NCBI GenBank assembly: GCA_905182995.1
Contig: CAJJDP010000112.1
Coordinates: 46,744 to 110,743 of the forward strand
Source of the DNA: Paramecium octaurelia
Taxonomy: Eukaryota > Ciliophora > Oligohymenophorea > Peniculida > Parameciidae
DNA length: 64,000 nt
Reading direction: 5' to 3'
Position numbers and translations under genes: made by a program. The notes beneath the pieces are model-generated. The model was not told where the DNA came from, searched no databases, and saw only the letters and a program-made list of their open reading frames with translations. Below are positions 50,177 to 60,492 of this stretch, in pieces (position 1 is the stretch's first letter; every line of letters begins with the position of its first letter).

Positions 50177-51402
50177 TCAAATTAAATCTTCAATTAATTT
50201 TAAAATCTGTAATTGAATATAAAGTTCTATTTCATCTTTGATAAAAGACTTTATTAAATTTTAAAGCAGTAATTAATAATTTTATTCTAATTAGATTTAA
50301 TCGGGTTTGAAATAAAAATAGATGGAATTTTCAAAATATTATTGCAAATGATGATTTTGAATATTCTTCATTATGTTTTATTTCATTTAATATTCCTCCT
50401 CTTAAGAAATTGAAAATTTATAATCTTTTCCCATTTCCTAAAAGTAATGTATAAAGAGAGAATCAAGTAGATTTTTAAGTACCTTTTCTCTCTTATCTTA
50501 TACTACACATATTAAATCAATTTTTTTCGACTCCTCTGCTTTGGGATTATAGCTAAACAACTCGTCCACATTTTTTCCTATTTATTCTACTTTCTACATT
50601 AAAGAAGCCTCTAAAATCAATTAGTTTGTTTCATATTTGTTTATACTCTCCATAAATTCTTTCTTAATACCCTCTAATCTATAATCTCTTAATTAATATA
50701 GATAATGGTCAATAAGGTTATCATCATAATTAATAGTTTAACTATCCTAATCATATTGATGATTTGATAGAATGCCATTAATAGAATTCAACGTATCTGT
50801 TATATTTTAGTTTTAACATGATTATATAATAGGATCATATATTTCATCAACTATTTTTGAAAAATAGCTATCCTATTTATTGCATGTAATTTTTTCAGTT
50901 TTAAAATCTTATAATATTCCAGAAATAATTTATAATAATTTTGTTGAGGCTTTCATTTTTTCATCTAAATCATCCTCATAAATTATGCATTAATATCCTG
51001 TAAACCTAAGAGAATATTAAAATTTGACATATAATATGGATAATTGTGGACTATTATTCTTAAGTTCTAACCATATCCTGTTTTCATCTAGGTATAGATG
51101 TTCTATCTCCAAGTCCTCCATTTCTATGGTTTTCTTCAACATTGCAGTAAACAACATTAGCAATTAGCCTAAGTGAAACCTAATAAATTTTGCTTTCTAA
51201 TAATAGAAGGAGTATTCATTACTATGGAGAATATGAGATCACTTAATCTAACATATTTAGTTCTATCAATTATATATTTAATTGATTTTTCTTCTTGGTA
51301 AATTTACATATTTTCAATAGGATCATATTCAATTATTCGGCAAAGGACGTCTAAATCCAAATAAGAATAGCTCTAATTTGAGCAATAATTAAACCCAATC
51401 AT
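50177..51402 (-). CDS. Possible degenerate protein kinase-like protein, 399 aa
   Basis: ATG 51400-51402, TGA 50177-50179, one 26-nt intron at 51197-51222 (GTAATGAAT...ATTAG) whose removal restores frame. Residues about 58-100 read FIRFHLGQLLMLFTAMLKKT then IEHLYLDENRIWLELK. This resembles the kinase alpha-E helix and catalytic loop (HxDLKxEN), but the HRD aspartate and DFG are not visible, so any kinase fold would be inactive. The rest is helical with coiled-coil character (QLRDYRLEGIKKEFMESINK). Kinase relation is inference; the ORF itself is solid. Confidence 0.75.
51197..51222 (-). other. 26-nt intron
   Basis: GTAATGAATA...TATTAG. Unspliced, the frame meets a TGA near 51136; spliced, it is open for the whole gene. 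Confidence 0.8.
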
Positions 51403-52503
51403 TTAATAATGAATTTAATTTCTATAAAAAACAAAATTTATATTGTGTGTACTTTAATTATAGTCTTAGTTTAAAAAATCCATGAACATTCAATTTATTA
51501 GGTAGGTCTAAAGAAATAAAAACATAAATATAAAGAAATGTTGCAAAATAATTAACAATTCTTATCAATTAAAACAAACAAATATTGACTAAACTTTAAG
51601 CTTATATATTAATTTTGAAATTTCTACTTTTTTTAGTGTGTTTTCGAAGTAAAGATTGGAGGATCACAAGGAACCAATTTTACGCTTAATTATACATGAC
51701 AATGAAGATCTTTTTATATTAGTTATTGGGATAAAACTATTAAGATCTAGATTAGCACAACTCAATGGATAAATAATTTTAGAACACAACAAATTGGTTT
51801 GGATTATTAGTTTGAGTCAATCGTAAACTAAATTGATTTCATACTGATATGATAGAATCATCCTAGCATTAGAACATTAAAAAAAAGGAATATTTGGTCT
51901 GTAGCTTAAAAGATAAATTTCGAAGTGAGAGTATATAATCGGTTTTGTAAATGTCCGTTCGTTTCTTTTTAATCAAGGAATATCAAATTTGATTGATTGG
52001 ATTTCTATTTATACGATGATACAATAAATGGATTTTTAAAAAGAATGACATAATAGTAAAGTCTGGGAATAGTTGTGACTATTTATAGCCCTTATAATAT
52101 GTTGGTTGTAAATTATTAATTGTTAAAAAAATAAATATGAAGAATAAGTTCAAAATACAATGTGACACAAATTACATCTAGGTATCAATAAATAAGGATA
52201 CAGAATTAATAAAATAAATATCAGCCCTCTTATTTTGTTTTATCCCAACTTCAATAGTTATTTAACATTATATCAAAGTAATACTCATAGAAATTACAAA
52301 CATTGAAAATTAGACTTACATGCAAACGCCATAAAATAACGATAAAATATCTTGGATTGAGTTTTTATTTATTTTGAATTTTTTACCCAAATTTTTGTTG
52401 AGATGTGAATTATTTCCATTTCTGAAAGAAATTGATTCAATTCTTTTTTTTCTATGCTCTTAAAAGAAACCTCCCCACTTAATTGAATTTCTAAATTCAT
52501 CTT
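51403..52503. other. Intergenic; possible 3' exon near 52.3-52.5 kb
   Basis: Minus frame about 52500-52290 is open for about 70 codons (QLSGEVSFKSIEKKELNQFL). It could be a short gene or the end of the neighbouring minus gene. The rest shows no feature. Confidence 0.35.
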
Positions 52504-53352
52504 TCATTATTTATACTGCTTCTTTTTAACTTCATTGTTGTGAACCTGTTCTCTAATCAGTTCTATCAATCCCTTAATAATGTCTTTATTATTCCTATCG
52601 TTCATTATCCATCCACCCTACACATTGGATCTATACTCATTCCAATTACAACTCGCTTTATGTTGATCTTTATTCTCCTCCTCAAAGGTTTGTGTTGTAG
52701 TTCTGGTTGCGGATTATTAATCTTAGCAGGTTGTAATTGAATATCTTGATCTATAAAAACATAATTTGCTTTTCCTGCCTCTTAAAGTCTGTTAAGGAGG
52801 ATTCGTGACTTCTATTAGAATTCACTCTCATTTTATATTACTGCATGGCAGATAAATATTTCGTGAATAGTTCCCTAAGATATTTCAAGCTAAGTCTATG
52901 CAAAATTTGATTGAGCATCCTGATAATTTCTGAAGTAGTATAAAACCTTATTTAAAAAAATTTTAAAATAGTTGATCCGTTTTCCCTTCCTAGAGATTGA
53001 TTATTAAAAGGGCTTTAAGATTTGCATCTGATCTTTTTCCTGTCTTTCTCCTAAAGGATTCCACGAGTCTTGATAAGCTTTTTCAAGTATTCATTAGGAC
53101 CAAAATAACCTTTTTTCTAAAGCCAACCGCCAACCATTTTCATTCCTTTCTTGTTGGCTAAGATATTCTTGGATTTGAGTTTACCAAGAAAAACATTCCA
53201 ATATCTTATCAAATATACATTTATTATTCATAATCCTTATATTGTGCAAATCTTCTCTACTTTCCCTTGGTTGTTCCATCAAGAGATGTGTTATATTTAT
53301 CAACTGGTCGAGGCCCTGTTTAGAGCCCCTTGGACTATGTTATTTTGGACAT
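52504..53352 (-). CDS. Unknown basic protein, exon structure unresolved
   Basis: ATG 53350-53352 starts SKITQSKGLQTGPRPVDKY. Further on, a different frame reads KKGMKMVGGWLQKKGYFGPN and KKLIKTRGILQEKDRKK, then LHRLSLKYLRELFTKYLSAM. The last part, in a third frame, reads DRNNKDIIKGLIELIREQV to a TGA at 52504-52506. A 27-nt GTAAACTC...TCTTAG intron (about 53158-53184) fits one junction, but the others lack suitable GT...AG pairs. Very basic and helical; it could be a cytoskeletal or nucleic-acid-binding protein, with no family recognised. It may be a damaged gene. Confidence 0.45.
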
Positions 53353-53937
53353 GATATATACATAATGATAAAGATTAAGATAATTTAACTATCCATCTAA
53401 ATACATTTATGAACAATAGAAACATTATACAAAAATACGAATATAAAAAAGTTATTTCTGAAAATTTTTTTTTAATGAAAGAATATCAATCTTAAAGGTG
53501 ATCTACTGGATTTTAAATTAATATCTAATAATTGATATTTCGAATAATATTTATTAGTTTTCCCAGCAATAAATGTTTATAGAAATTAATTAATAATAAT
53601 TTTAATTACTTTAAAACATGGACAAATGATTAAGAGATGCAATAAAAATAATTTTAATATTTATCAAAATAAATACTATTCTGAATAGAACTTTCATTAT
53701 CAAAGTCAGGTAGAAATGAAATGGTTATGATGAATGTGTGAAAGAATTCAGTAAATGATAAATATTATAAATCTGAATAATCCAAATCACAAGACATTTA
53801 AACCGAAAATATATGAAAATTTAAATTAAATATTGAGGTTTACCTCAATATTAGAGTAAAGCATTTAATTTTATTAAATATTTAATTTATTATTATAACT
53901 AATGATGCTTAAAAAGATGAAACATATTAAATGATGA
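53353..53937. other. Intergenic, nothing recognised
   Basis: AT-rich spacer between two minus-strand genes. No ORF or repeat seen. Confidence 0.5.
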
Positions 53938-54417
53938 TCATCCATTATATGGTTACTTTCTACCCCGTTCAAGTAATAGATCTCTTTCAGCACGTTCTGC
54001 AGCCAATTTTTCTTATTTTTCTCTTTCTTCTTTATCTTTTTTCTCTTTAGCCTTTTATTAAATTGTATGATTACTAATTAGAGATTGGTTTGTTTTGTGG
54101 CAACACCCATATCAGTTTTCCTAGATGCAAAGTTATCTTATAGCATTCCTCGAAATCTATTAATTTCTAATGTTTATTAAGCATAAGCCATTTCCTCAGC
54201 TTTTTCTTATTCTTGTCTCCTTTTTTTCTCTTCGATTTGTTCAAATATCCATTGTTTTTATTGATCCTTATTGAATTTATTACGAGAATCAAATTCTAAA
54301 CTATACAGCTAAAGAATTACATAAATCTTCTCCATCAAATTCTTTCAGACCACTAACACCTTATCTTTATTGCCAATCAGGATGCTCTCTAAAAATGGTT
54401 TCCTTTGTTCGTTTCAT
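53938..54417 (-). CDS. RIB43A-like protofilament ribbon protein (short)
   Basis: Three exons, introns 54296-54320 (25 nt, GTAATT...GTTTAG) and 54052-54074 (23 nt, GTAATC...AAAAG); 143 aa. The sequence SGLKEFDGEDL, then a Gln/Lys-rich helix with DQQKQWIFEQIEEKKRRQEQ, then EEMAYAQQTLEINRFRGML matches the central RIB43A pattern (FxGEDL...Q..QM..W...Q..EK). It ends in a charged helix (AERAERDLLLERGRKQ). RIB43A proteins bind inside axonemal doublet microtubules. At 143 aa it lacks the N-terminal part found in other eukaryotes, so it is a short paralogue or an upstream exon is missed. Confidence 0.65.
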
Positions 54418-54443
54418 ATTTTAATTTATATAAAATTTATATA

Positions 54444-55082
54444 TCAATTTTCTTCTTCAAATTATTCCTCCATATATTCTAAAGATTTAATTAATAACAG
54501 CCATACCTTCTTCATTTATTTCTTTAGTTGGATGCAATTCTGAAGCCAAACTAGCCTTTACATCGCTATTACTTCTGTTAACTTTATTTACATAACTGGA
54601 TGTTGGCCTACTATTTGGAATTTATCGACTTCCTATAAATTCAATATATACTCTTATCGAACTGGAAAATTGCCTTTATTTTCTACTTTCTCCCACTAAT
54701 CATTCTCATCATCACTATCTTCCTCAAAGACTCCATCAACATTTATATTGTAATCATCATCTTCTTCCTAATATTAATCTTACTCTTCAATCTGAGCATT
54801 GTTTAAATCCTGCTAATAATCATCATTCTCTTCTTCATTATTTTCATACTCCCTGTCTTATTCATCAAAATTATATGGATATTATTTTTTTTCATATTGT
54901 TATTGATTTTAGTAATGTTTTTATACCTATTATTCATAATTCTCTTCTTCTTCCTCTTCCTCTTCCTCCTCATTCTTTTGGATTAGAATTAGTTATAAAG
55001 GACCTGGATCAGAGTGACTTCTTACTAATCCCCCTTAGTATATATATTCTTAAATTGACTTCTATGGAATCCCATCATTCAT
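54444..55082 (-). CDS. Acidic low-complexity protein, 196 aa
   Basis: ATG 55080-55082, TGA 54444-54446, two introns: 54696-54715 (20 nt, GTGATG...GATTAG) and 54479-54506 (28 nt, GTATGG...TTTAG). Residues about 37-120 are almost entirely Glu, Asp, Gln, Asn and Tyr (EEEEEEEEEENYEQQVQ). A Ser/Asn-rich segment follows (NSRPTSSYVNKVNRSNSDVK), then an acidic end (EEEYMEEQFEEEN). Probably disordered. Function unknown; it sits between two cytoskeletal genes on the same strand, 26 nt upstream of the RIB43A-like start. Confidence 0.65.
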
Positions 55083-55135
55083 TTAAATAATCTCTATTTC
55101 CTCGACTTTGCCTTCCTTTGTCTCCAATAATGCTA

Positions 55136-56821
55136 TCATTTATTCTTACTTGCTTCTTAACTATTTATAAAAAAAGAATCCTTTATCTTATCTAAATTTA
55201 TAATTAATTATTGAAATTACCCTAAACTGTCATAATATTACTGCAGATCCTCAGCTCGAATATCCTCCTCATTTTCTAACTTTTCCAATTCTCTTAAGTA
55301 TTTTACAAGTACATCTCCTTTTAAAGTACTGAGACTTTTGGATTACAATATGATCTAATCATGAAATAAATGGTACTTTCGAAATTAAATAAGTGAGTTC
55401 CAATTCTCTGATCTATTTTTTTTGCAGTATTTTTTAAATTTAAGTTATAAAATCCTTTTTTTTATAAACATTTTTGCCCATTACTTTTTCTACTTGACTG
55501 AGAGATCCTTAGAATAGTTTGGCTAAGCACAATTCCACTACTCTCTTTTCAACTTAATCATAACAAGGCCAAAATCCAATGGCTTTAAAAAACATACCTC
55601 TTATCAATCCATTATCTTAGGCTATTGATAAATTGGGAGTGTATGGGTACCTTTATTATGGAGATTCTATTAAAAATCGAGCAAAATTGTTAGCATCATT
55701 TTTATTTAGGAAAAATGGATCATTTATTAGTTTATCAGTCAACTATCCTATTGAAGTTTATTATGTTGATTAATTGAATAGTAAAGTATCGATTTATTTC
55801 GAATGTAGTGATAAAGCGATCAATTTATATTTAATTTCTTCTATGATAGAAGTTATTTCATCTAATTGAATTGGCTTTGTAATCTGTTCTGGTGGTTTAG
55901 CACTTTAAATGCGAGTTGCTACTTTATTGTGTGTTTTAAGAGTTGGACTAAATTTAGGTTATTATAACAATTTCTTTTCTTTTTCATACTGTTCTTTTAA
56001 TCTTTTAAGTTAGGTTTTGAGCTCTACTATTTACTTATCCTTTTATTTTATTTTAGTCTACATATTTTGATCAAGTTTTGTGTATTCTTTATCAAGATCT
56101 TGATAAGCAGAGATGAGCTTCTCTAATTGCGATTAAAGGTTTTTGTTATCTGTTTCAAATGATTCAATATCTTACTACATTTATTTAATAAGATTATCTC
56201 TTTATGAAATCATATCCTATAATTTTTATTAATCATGCTCTTTTTATTAAGCATATAAATTTTATTGTATCAGTTCATCTATAACTTATTTTAATCGAAT
56301 GGTTTCATCTTAGAGCATTTTACGTTCAATTTCCATTTCTGTGAGTTTAGTATACTTAGCTGTCTTTTTGAGAGCTAACATTTCCTATTCTCTTTAATCA
56401 AGGTTTTATCGCAATTCTTTAATTTAACCTTTGAAACTGAGGATCATTTAATTATCAGTGCTTGGTTTAGCATAAAATCTTTTCATATTTCCAGTAGTTT
56501 CTACTTCTTCTATAATTTTTTAACATTTTTATAAGTCTTTCTAGATGATTATTGCAATCGTACTTCTAAGTTAGTGTTTCTGGTTCTTAGTTTAATATTC
56601 TCATCTTTCAATTAGTTCATTAAAAGCTTAAGTTAAAGGCTCTCTTCAAATAATTTTTCGCTCTCCTTGGCCTTGTATGATGAAACGTTCTATACATTTG
56701 GCTACTTGTAAGGACTAAGAGTAAATGAATTATAGTACTTCTTATGAAAGGATACATTCTTATCACTTATATGGGACATATTTTGCTAAGCACTGGATGG
56801 TCGTATTGCCCTATGATTCAT
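55136..56821 (-). CDS. Coiled-coil protein, 546 aa
   Basis: ATG 56819-56821, TGA 55136-55138; introns 56541-56563 (23 nt, GTACGA...ATCTAG) and 55355-55376 (22 nt, GTACCA...GATTAG) restore one frame throughout. The N-terminus is a basic, Ser-rich tail (MNHRAIRPSSAQQNMSH). Residues about 55-290 are heptad-rich coiled coil (QRDNLIKQMQQDIESFETDN). The C-terminal half is globular and helical (FARFLIESPQQRYPY, AIGFWPCYDQVEKRVVE) and ends EEDIRAEDLQQYYDSLGQ. This layout is usual for ciliary or basal-body coiled-coil proteins, but no specific family is certain. Its start codon lies 16 bp from the divergent hydrolase gene. Confidence 0.85.
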
Positions 56822-56837
56822 GATATTAATAATTATA
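56822..56837. promoter_or_regulatory. 16-bp divergent intergenic spacer
   Basis: The only DNA between the start codons of the coiled-coil gene (minus) and the hydrolase gene (plus). It is all A/T apart from one G. Promoter elements must overlap coding sequence if both starts are right. Confidence 0.55.
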
Positions 56838-57693
56838 ATGGATTTTAACGATTTGATCTTTCCTTGTCCAAAACCAAGTTATAATGAGACTTTGGGTGGA
56901 TTATATTACATTGATGAACAAATCTGTGGTCAATCAGTCAAAAATAGTAATGAACTGAAAATATAAAATGGGACCATAAAAGTGACGATTGGTCAGAATT
57001 AACCACATCACAAGGTTATAAAAAGAAGAAGGATAGTCACATTATTATAATTAGAGTAGAAGTTAAACAAGGGTATTGTTGTATTTTTTCATGCCAACGC
57101 AGAGGATCTTGGAATGTGTAAATCTTTAGCATTTCTTCTAGGGATAGATTTGGATGTATAAAATTGGTCTCTGTAATTAGATGGCCTCCATTTCTATTGA
57201 ATATCCAGGCTATGGCATTTATAAAGGAATTTGTAGTAGTGATACAATGATAAAAGATGGTTATTAGGTTATGGAACATATAATAAAAGTTTTGAAGGTT
57301 TAGGAAGAAAAGATAATAATTATAGGAAGATCTATTGGATGCAGCGTAGCGATAGAGATGAGTATACGATATAGAAAGATTAGATCTCTTATTCTATTGA
57401 GTGCATTTACCTCGATTTGTGATGTAATAAAGGAGAATAGTTTCTTTTGGTTATCTAAGTTAGTGAAGGAACGATTTAGGAATTTGGAGAAGATGCATAA
57501 AGTGGTTTGTCCAACTCTTTTCATACATGGAAAGGATGATAATTTGGTTAATTATTAGCACTCAATTGAGTTGATGAAGGAATGCTAAGGACTTGTTCAT
57601 ATAGAATTATTTGAAGGGATGAATCATAATTAATTCTCGATCGAATCACATATCATTTCTCCGATTAAATAATTTTTAATGAAAATAAAATGA
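56838..57693 (+). CDS. Alpha/beta hydrolase, ABHD17/BEM46 type, 276 aa
   Basis: ATG 56838, one 25-nt intron 57156-57180 (GTATAA...AATTAG), TGA 57691-57693. The N-terminus LIFPCPKPSYNETLGGLYYI is typical of ABHD17-like proteins. The oxyanion region is VVFFHANAEDLG; the beta5 strand SISIEYPGYGIYKG; the nucleophile elbow GRSIGC with catalytic Ser; the acid in FIHGKDD; and His in EGMNHNQ. The triad is complete, so the enzyme is likely active. Family members are serine hydrolases, some removing palmitate from proteins at membranes; the substrate here is unknown. A Cys near residue 10 could be lipidated. Confidence 0.92.
57156..57180 (+). other. 25-nt intron in hydrolase gene
   Basis: GTATAAAATT...TAATTAG. 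Splicing joins GIDLD to MASISIEYPGYG, restoring the alpha/beta-hydrolase core. Confidence 0.9.
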
Positions 57694-57733
57694 CAATAAA
57701 TTATGTGATTATTAATTTAAATAAAAACAGTAA

Positions 57734-58103
57734 ATGGAATAAGTGTATTCGGTTGGCGAAACATTCACATCATTTTTAGGGAATTTCTATGATCAAAGGA
57801 TACTAATCTCGATTTATTTGTTGTTTCCAATAATTTTGTTGTTCTTCTTTCTCAGTCTTAGGTAATCAAATTTTATATTGTAGAGATTTAGAAAGACTTG
57901 AAAATTAGGAGAAATATGACATGGCACATTCTCATTATTAGCCAAATATTTACAATAATATGGTCTATTAATGGACTAAGAAAGGAATTGAAGATTTGAA
58001 AAATGATAAACGATATGTTTAATGGTAATAACAAAAAGAGAGAGAATTGGAACTAAGATCATAAGAATCAAGCAAATTATCAAATCGATAATAATAAGAA
58101 TGA
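57734..58103 (+). CDS. Small single-pass membrane protein, 115 aa
   Basis: ATG 57734, 22-nt intron 57862-57883 (GTAATC...TTGTAG), TGA 58101-58103. Residues 1-22 are polar. Residues 23-41 form one transmembrane helix (LISIYLLFPIILLFFFLSL). The remainder is charged, Gln/Glu-rich and helical (KKGIEDLKNDKRYVQWQQQK). It starts 40 nt after the hydrolase stop and ends 25 nt before the convergent gene. Function unknown; the tail could bind a membrane-linked partner. Confidence 0.75.
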
Positions 58104-58128
58104 TATTTTTAGTATATATATATATATG

Positions 58129-60427
58129 TCATTAATCATTATCACTTAATGCTCCTTCTTCTTCATCAATCTTAGTAAGTAATCCACTTATTTGATAGTC
58201 TAGCAATTCTTTTAACTTATCTTGCATAAACTCATCCAAATTGTGTTCTTGAGCAAAACGAGCAGCCAAATCGCAAGATTAATCGCCTTCATATACAACA
58301 ATTCTCTCAGTTTTGTTTGGTCCCAGATTCACATCAACAAATAACAAAGGTATCCTTTCATCTTACTCTAATAATAATTAAGATTAATGTCTTACAACTG
58401 CCAGATCTAGCAACACTCTATTCATCTTTGGGTTGGGATTCATCCATTTGAAAATTCTATGATTAATAAGTATTCATTTATTGCGATTCTTGTGATTGTA
58501 GACTCTTCTATCTTGATGATTATGTTGTTTGTTTCAACTGATTCTAAGATTAGCTTCTACTTACCTTGCTCTATTAGTTGGATTATTGTTACTATTAAAC
58601 TGGTTTGTTACTCTTGTATCCTCTTTCCAACATTCCTTATACTTCCTCTCTTCTTTATCGAGCTTATCTCATCCTTTATACAGTCTTATCTACATCTTTA
58701 TTTACAAAATGACTCTCTTATTTCTGTTATTGACTTCCCTTGTTTATTAGACCAGGTTAGAAGGTGCATTCTTCCTATTATCTTTCATATTCTATTTCCT
58801 CAGTTGTTCTGTCTCTTTTTTAAGTAGTAGGCTTTGCCAAAGAATACAATTGCAAATATTTTTCTGATTTCTTTGACTAGCTTTTTCTTTCATCTATATT
58901 TTAACTGCTGTAATTGCTATTACTCATTAATTATGGTTTGAATGGACATTTATCTAATTATTATTATAATATCTCTTATTTCTTCTATTCCTTATGATAT
59001 TCTACAGCTTTCTTTTGTAATACCAATAAATCTGCATGAGTAATTTACCCATTTTCTGGTATGTTTACTTTAATCAACTGATTATCAATCAGATTAGCTG
59101 TCTCTTCTAATACTTTCTCTCTAAATTGATTAGCCAACTATTTTGATTAAGGCAATATTTATGGTTTATAAGGGTTTTGATCTTTCCAATTTGTTTTCTT
59201 CAGTTCCTCACAACCTAATCTATTTCTATATAAAATATCAAATTATTTTTAAATTTTTTTTGTTTCATCAAATGTGAAAATGATATTTCCATCTTTATCT
59301 ATAGTTCCTAACTTTGGTCTATCATTCGGTTGATGAGCAGTAACAATTTTATGCTATTATGGTTATATAGATTTTTAATAATTAGGAACTTCCTCGTTTT
59401 AAGCAGATGGTAATTCTTTGATTTTAAAATCTGTAATACCAATTAAAGTCAACAAAAATAAACATAAGTTCCTTTTACTAATTCCACCCAGTTCATCTCC
59501 TCTCAAGACAGTCCAAATTTCACATAATAATGCTCGTTCTTCTGATAAACGCAGATTTTCATATTCAACAGCCTTTTCATTGCTCTCCTTTAATTACAAT
59601 TAATTCAAAAATCCTAATCTTTACAATATTTCTCCTAATTTGAGATAGTCAATTGAAAATGATACATTCGAAGGTCTATCCTAGCCTGTTTGATCAAAAA
59701 TCCAATCTATAACAGTTTCAAATTCTCTAATGAATTTTTAAGCAACTATTTTTTCGCTGTTATTTGATGTGAATTTAACATTCACAGTTACTACTTTAGT
59801 TGTATTTTTCTTCTCTTGTACTTCCTTCTGTTTCTATAATCTTCTTTACGCATCTTAGTAAAGAATGTCTTCTACTTTTTGATTACGAACTATGTTTTAA
59901 GACTTCTATTAAATTAATGGTCGATAATCCACTGTAGACTCTGATTGTTACATCAATGGCTCAGTTGGTTTCTTTTAATTGAGATTGTACAATCTTTCAT
60001 AAGTTGGGATTGTTTCATCTCGATTTGAAAAGTTGAATTCATTGGTCTTTGGATGGTATGGATGTTGTAGATCACGTTCCAATTCATTTTATTTTATTTA
60101 TTCTAATTTCTATTCCACTTTGATAACATGATTCTATTGATCGAATAAAAATTGATAGAGTGATCTTTTTTCTTAATTGTCATTAAGCGTTTAAGGTGCA
60201 AATGAGCAAGGTCGTAATTCTTCTTATTCATAATATTCCTTCAACATTTAATTGTTCTACTTAAATATTTCAGCCTCTTAATTGAGTCTTTCATAAAGTA
60301 TTTCATTATTCACATAAGGCATCAATTTCTTTGAAATATTAGGTTTTGGCAGATTAGAATTCTAAACCTTAAGTGGTGTGTCATCGGGAAGATCGTCTCC
60401 CTTCAGAATGGCAGGACATGCTGTCAT
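58129..60427 (-). CDS. Conserved-looking protein of about 750 aa, possibly ciliary
   Basis: ATG 60425-60427 (MTACPAILKGDDLPDDTPLK) and open to about 58940. A 31-nt intron (about 58918-58948, GTCCATT...AATAG) then restores the frame into LQLYSLAKPTTQKRDRTTEE, CTFQPGLINKG and VQRMRQARQRREEVQGMLER. This CTFxPxI plus RM...R pattern is seen in several flagellar-associated proteins. The end is a small acidic domain: PLLFVDVNLGPNKTERIVVY, then LAARFAQEHNLDEFMQDKL. Near 58440-58520 one further frame change is needed that I could not assign to an intron. The N-terminal half has helices that resemble a calcium-binding-like helical pair (LKLGEILQRLGFLNQ), without clear loop residues. Confidence 0.8.
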
Positions 60428-60492
60428 ATGTTATTGTTTGGAGTTCATTTTTAAAATATCAGTTAAGAAAATAAAATATATATATAAATATA
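60428..60492. promoter_or_regulatory. 65-bp divergent spacer
   Basis: Lies between two divergent start codons; A/T only in its core (ATATATATAAATATAA). A shared promoter is implied by position. Confidence 0.5.

Noticed and set aside
52540-52740. 66-codon hydrophobic plus-strand ORF
   Set aside because: Antisense of a basic, Gln-rich minus-strand coding region, which yields hydrophobic shadow frames.
54875-55090. 71-codon plus-strand ORF with poly-Leu/Pro
   Set aside because: Complement of the poly-Glu region of the acidic protein gene.
57300-57524. 74-codon minus-strand ORF
   Set aside because: Shadow of the alpha/beta hydrolase core on the other strand.
58446-58475. 28-bp TA-bounded segment as an internal eliminated sequence
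   Set aside because: Excision alone, or with the nearby candidate intron, does not give the required frame.
58459-58827. 122- and 73-codon hydrophobic plus-strand ORFs
   Set aside because: Antisense to the charged, Arg/Lys/Gln-rich part of the minus gene at 58129-60427.
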